Shown: piece after piece, positions 18,666 to 20,823 of the stretch
How positions within the stretch are numbered: the stretch's first letter is position 1
How the letters are laid out: every line of letters begins with the position of its first letter
NCBI GenBank assembly: GCA_938040725.1
Contig: CALHZX010000053.1
Location: 1 to 20,823 of the forward strand
Origin: an uncultured Actinomyces sp.
GTDB lineage: Bacteria; Actinomycetota; Actinomycetes; Actinomycetales; Actinomycetaceae
DNA: 20,823 bases
Direction of reading: 5' to 3'
Made by a program: the position numbers and the translations under genes
The notes under the pieces: generated by a model
Told to the model about the DNA's origin: nothing
The model's input: the letters and a program-made list of their open reading frames with translations, nothing else
Databases searched by the model: none

Positions 18666-19721
18666 CTACTTATTCCAACCGAAGAGCCCCTTGACGCCGC
18701 TGGTGATCGCGGAGGCGGCGCTCGTCGCACCATCGGCAACGACCTTTGTCGTGCTCTCCAATGCCTGCTGGGCGCTATCCAGCACGCCCGGCCCCTGGTC
18801 CTCGGGGGTCGCGTCGCTGACCGACTGCTTCCAGACCGCAGCGTCGACTCCGGGAGGCGGCAGCTCGCGCAGGTGACCCTTCAAGCGAGTGGACTGGGAC
18901 TGGAGTGACACAAAGGTCATGCCACCCGACACGACGCCTCCAATGACGGGGATAACCTTCGAGACGCCCTGCGCGAAGCTCTTCTTCGTCACATTAATGC
19001 CAATGAAACGCAGGCAATGCTTCATCACCGGGTACCACGAGGTCTTCGTGAGAGCCTGCTTAGTCACCTGCTTCTGGAACGCCGGCATCGCGACCGAGCG
19101 CGCGAACGTCGTCAGCGACTGGGCCGCGCCACCGACGCCGAGCATGACGCCGAAGAACATCGCGAGGACACCGATCGTCTCCTCATCCACCTCATCCATG
19201 TCGGTCAGGAGCTCACGCCAGCCGTAGAGGTACGCGAGCTTCTGCATGATCCTGAACGCGTGCACGTAGTACTGCATCAGGTCCGCTGGGACAGTACCGA
19301 GCATCGCGAAGCCGCCGGGGATGCCCGCAGCGAAGGACATCGCCGCGGACTTGTTCGTCTCGAAGGAGATGATGCCGTCAGCAAGCTTGTCGAGATCGGT
19401 CAAGGACACGCCTGCGAGCACCGGATTCGAGTCGACCGCGCTCGCGATTGCGTCGTCGCTCATGTGAAGCTTGCGCAGTTCCTGACGCAGGAACTCATCG
19501 CGGCTAATGCGCACGCCGCGGATACGCACGACCTTCTTGAGGAACTCAATCGCGTACTTTTCAGCCTCAGAATCCTGCTGGGTGATCGTTTCGCGCAGCT
19601 CAGCGATGCCATCGGAGGCTTCTCCTGTGAGCTCCGCTTCGCCGCTTGTGTCGAGCACGATCTCTCGGCCGTTTTCTTCGAATTCGCCGTTGACGCCGAG
19701 CTCGTTGAGGTTGTCGCTCAT
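18666..19721 (-). CDS. EcsC-like hydrophobic protein of unknown function (third copy)
   Basis: 351 residues. The first 50 are acidic and disordered; a helical part with RGVRISRDEFLRQELRKL follows. The central AAGIPGGFAMLGTVPADLMQYYVHAFRIMQKLAYLYGW (131-168) and the IPVIGGVVSGGMTFVSL stretch (257-273) are hydrophobic and Gly-rich. I recall similar proteins annotated as EcsC family, and the IPGG and YG-W/Y-D positions are comparable to the pair at 13831-16061, but overall similarity is much lower. The C-terminal tail (about 300-345) is Ala/Ser-rich with amphipathic repeats. The ATG at 19721 has AAAGGAA upstream at suitable spacing. A TATAGT -10 (complement of 19775-19780) would start transcription about 47 nt upstream. 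Function unknown. Confidence 0.65.
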   Translation of the reverse strand: MSDNLNELGVNGEFEENGREIVLDTSGEAELTGEASDGIAELRETITQQDSEAEKYAIEFLKKVVRIRGVRISRDEFLRQELRKLHMSDDAIASAVDSNPVLAGVSLTDLDKLADGIISFETNKSAAMSFAAGIPGGFAMLGTVPADLMQYYVHAFRIMQKLAYLYGWRELLTDMDEVDEETIGVLAMFFGVMLGVGGAAQSLTTFARSVAMPAFQKQVTKQALTKTSWYPVMKHCLRFIGINVTKKSFAQGVSKVIPVIGGVVSGGMTFVSLQSQSTRLKGHLRELPPPGVDAAVWKQSVSDATPEDQGPGVLDSAQQALESTTKVVADGATSAASAITSGVKGLFGWNK

Positions 19722-19774
19722 CTCGTTCCTTTACACTCCGTTGTGACCTCGATACCGGGTCTAGATACGCAACA

Positions 19775-19780
19775 ACTATA
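19775..19780 (-). promoter_or_regulatory. -10 element upstream of EcsC-like 3
   Basis: TATAGT on the minus strand is a near-consensus -10. No good -35 is seen 17 bp away. The region is divergent to the EamA gene. Confidence 0.5.
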
Positions 19781-19855
19781 GCCTACTTTTTCTGCGACCT
19801 GGCTCCCATGACACACCGTCATCTTTCTCAGATGCGGGGACCTCAGCGGCGAGCC

Positions 19856-19861
19856 TAGGCT
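19856..19861 (+). promoter_or_regulatory. -10 element for a leaderless EamA transcript
   Basis: TAGGCT lies 6 nt before the ATG at 19868, and there is no Shine-Dalgarno sequence. The same hexamer and distance occur at EcsC paralogue 2. Confidence 0.5.
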
Positions 19862-19867
19862 GATCTC

Positions 19868-20740
19868 ATGTGGATCGTCGCGGCCTGCCTGTCTGCCCTG
19901 TTTGCAGGATTGACATCCGTCCTCGCCAAGGCGGGCGTTGCGTCGACGAATTCGACCGTCGCGACGGCGCTGCGCACAGTTGTCGTGGCTGTTGGCGCGT
20001 GGGGCATGGCGCTTCTGACCGGCTCCGCTTCCGGCCTTGCGTCTATCGGTGGGACTTCTGCGCTGTTCCTGGTTCTGTCCGGACTGGCGACGGGGGCCTC
20101 GTGGCTGTGTTACTTCGCGGCACTGTCTCGAGGGGACGTGTCCCGTGTCGCCCCCATCGATAAGCTGTCGACGGTCCTGGCGATCATCCTTGCGCTCATC
20201 CTGCTGGGTGAACCCGTGAGCGTGTGGGGTGGCATTGGAATCGTCGTCATCACGGTGGGGACACTTCTGATGGTGGAGCCCTCCGACCTCTCAGGCCTGC
20301 CGCGTGCGCTGCGCGGGGGTGGCAGCTGGCTAACGTTCGCGCTCGCCTCCGCGCTGTTCGCGGCGCTGACGTCGATCCTCGGGAAGGTCGGCATTTCGGG
20401 TGTGGATCCGACACTAGGAACGGCGGTGCGCACGCTGGTGGTGCTGGCGATGGCGTGGGCGATTGTGGGGGCGCAGGGGCGCCTGGGCGAGGCCCGGTCA
20501 ATTCCCGGCCGGGAGCTGGCGTTTATCGTCGCGTCGGGCGCCGCGACGTGCGCGTCGTGGCTGGCGTACTATCACACGCTAAAGGATGGGCCTGCATCGG
20601 TCGTGGTGCCCATCGACAAGCTGTCGATTCTCGTGACGGTCGCAGTGTCAGCAGCGGCGTTTCACGAGCGTTTCACGCGGCGCTACCTGCTGGGTCTGGC
20701 TCTCATGTGCGCGGGAACTGCGGCGATGGTGGTGGCGTAG
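19868..20740 (+). CDS. EamA (DMT) family transporter
   Basis: 290 residues made of two homologous halves, each with about five transmembrane helices (EamA repeat). The halves share SALFAGLTSVLAKAGV (9-24) with SALFAALTSILGKVGI (161-176), and VAPIDKLS (94-101) with VVPIDKLS near the second half's middle. These are typical of drug/metabolite transporters of the YdcZ/EamA type that carry small metabolites or amino acids in or out; the substrate is not readable from sequence. The ATG at 19868 has no ribosome binding site but TAGGCT lies 6 nt upstream, supporting a leaderless start. No co-oriented neighbour is visible; the following gene is convergent. Confidence 0.9.
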   Translation: MWIVAACLSALFAGLTSVLAKAGVASTNSTVATALRTVVVAVGAWGMALLTGSASGLASIGGTSALFLVLSGLATGASWLCYFAALSRGDVSRVAPIDKLSTVLAIILALILLGEPVSVWGGIGIVVITVGTLLMVEPSDLSGLPRALRGGGSWLTFALASALFAALTSILGKVGISGVDPTLGTAVRTLVVLAMAWAIVGAQGRLGEARSIPGRELAFIVASGAATCASWLAYYHTLKDGPASVVVPIDKLSILVTVAVSAAAFHERFTRRYLLGLALMCAGTAAMVVA

Positions 20741-20760
20741 CTTCGCACCTGCCCTGCGTT

Positions 20761-20823
20761 TTAGTGGCCTTGTTTTTCTTCCCAGGTGTCGGTGTTTGAG
20801 ACGATGAGGTGGCCCAGGGGGAA
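20761..20823 (-). CDS. C-terminal end of an unidentified gene (partial)
   Basis: On the minus strand the window edge is open and reads FPLGHLIVSNTDTWEEKQGH followed by TAA at 20761-20763. The strong preference for C or G at third positions is like the coding genes of the window. It converges on the EamA gene with 20 bp between stops. Only 20 residues are present and I do not recognise the family, so no function is proposed. Confidence 0.55.
   Translation of the reverse strand, partial: FPLGHLIVSNTDTWEEKQGH

Noticed and set aside
17512..18876. 454-codon plus-strand frame opposite the amylase
   Set aside because: The minus-strand frame has all four GH13 catalytic regions; the plus-strand protein has no family features.

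Overview
The window is GC-rich, densely packed chromosomal DNA from an actinomycete. The dapD, dapC, fdxA and typA neighbourhood is typical of Actinobacteria. The small genome style, the GH20 remnant and the Pro-rich LppM-like proteins suggest Actinomycetaceae (Actinomyces or Schaalia); genus is inference only. I see no rRNA, tRNA, CRISPR array, phage or insertion sequence.

Left part (1-5345): the 3' end of dapD converges on an fdxA-dapC pair over a perfect hairpin terminator. dapD and dapC are consecutive steps of the succinylase branch of lysine/diaminopimelate synthesis. A small SH3-like protein gene diverges from fdxA and runs into the end of typA (BipA), a ribosome-associated GTPase. Divergent from typA is a YeaD-type hexose-6-phosphate mutarotase gene broken by two +1 shifts.

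Middle part (5346-11152): a lysophospholipid-acyltransferase-like gene overlaps (ATGA) a signal-peptide/one-TM protein here called LppM-like 1. They converge on a divergent glutamine synthetase. Next come a GH20 hexosaminidase pseudogene (catalytic Asp-Glu replaced, conserved Trp codon now amber), an orphan MerR regulator with a textbook 19-bp-spacer operator, and a GNAT acetyltransferase.

Right part (11153-20823): LppM-like 2 is an 807-residue single-pass protein with a long Pro/Glu repeat tail. It converges on two tandem EcsC paralogues. A TPR/YbjN protein, an intracellular GH13 alpha-amylase, a third EcsC-like protein and an EamA transporter follow, then the last codons of an unidentified minus-strand gene.

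Three cross-window patterns stand out. Six genes have a -10-like TANNNT (or near) hexamer placed exactly 6 nt before the ATG, which fits leaderless transcription. LppM-like 1 and 2 share Cys62, Cys85 and Trp166 at identical positions. The 13-mer GACGAGGCCGGGG recurs, mostly between genes. The most likely undescribed biology is the envelope-type set of LppM-like and EcsC-like proteins. No joint function is proven by the sequence.
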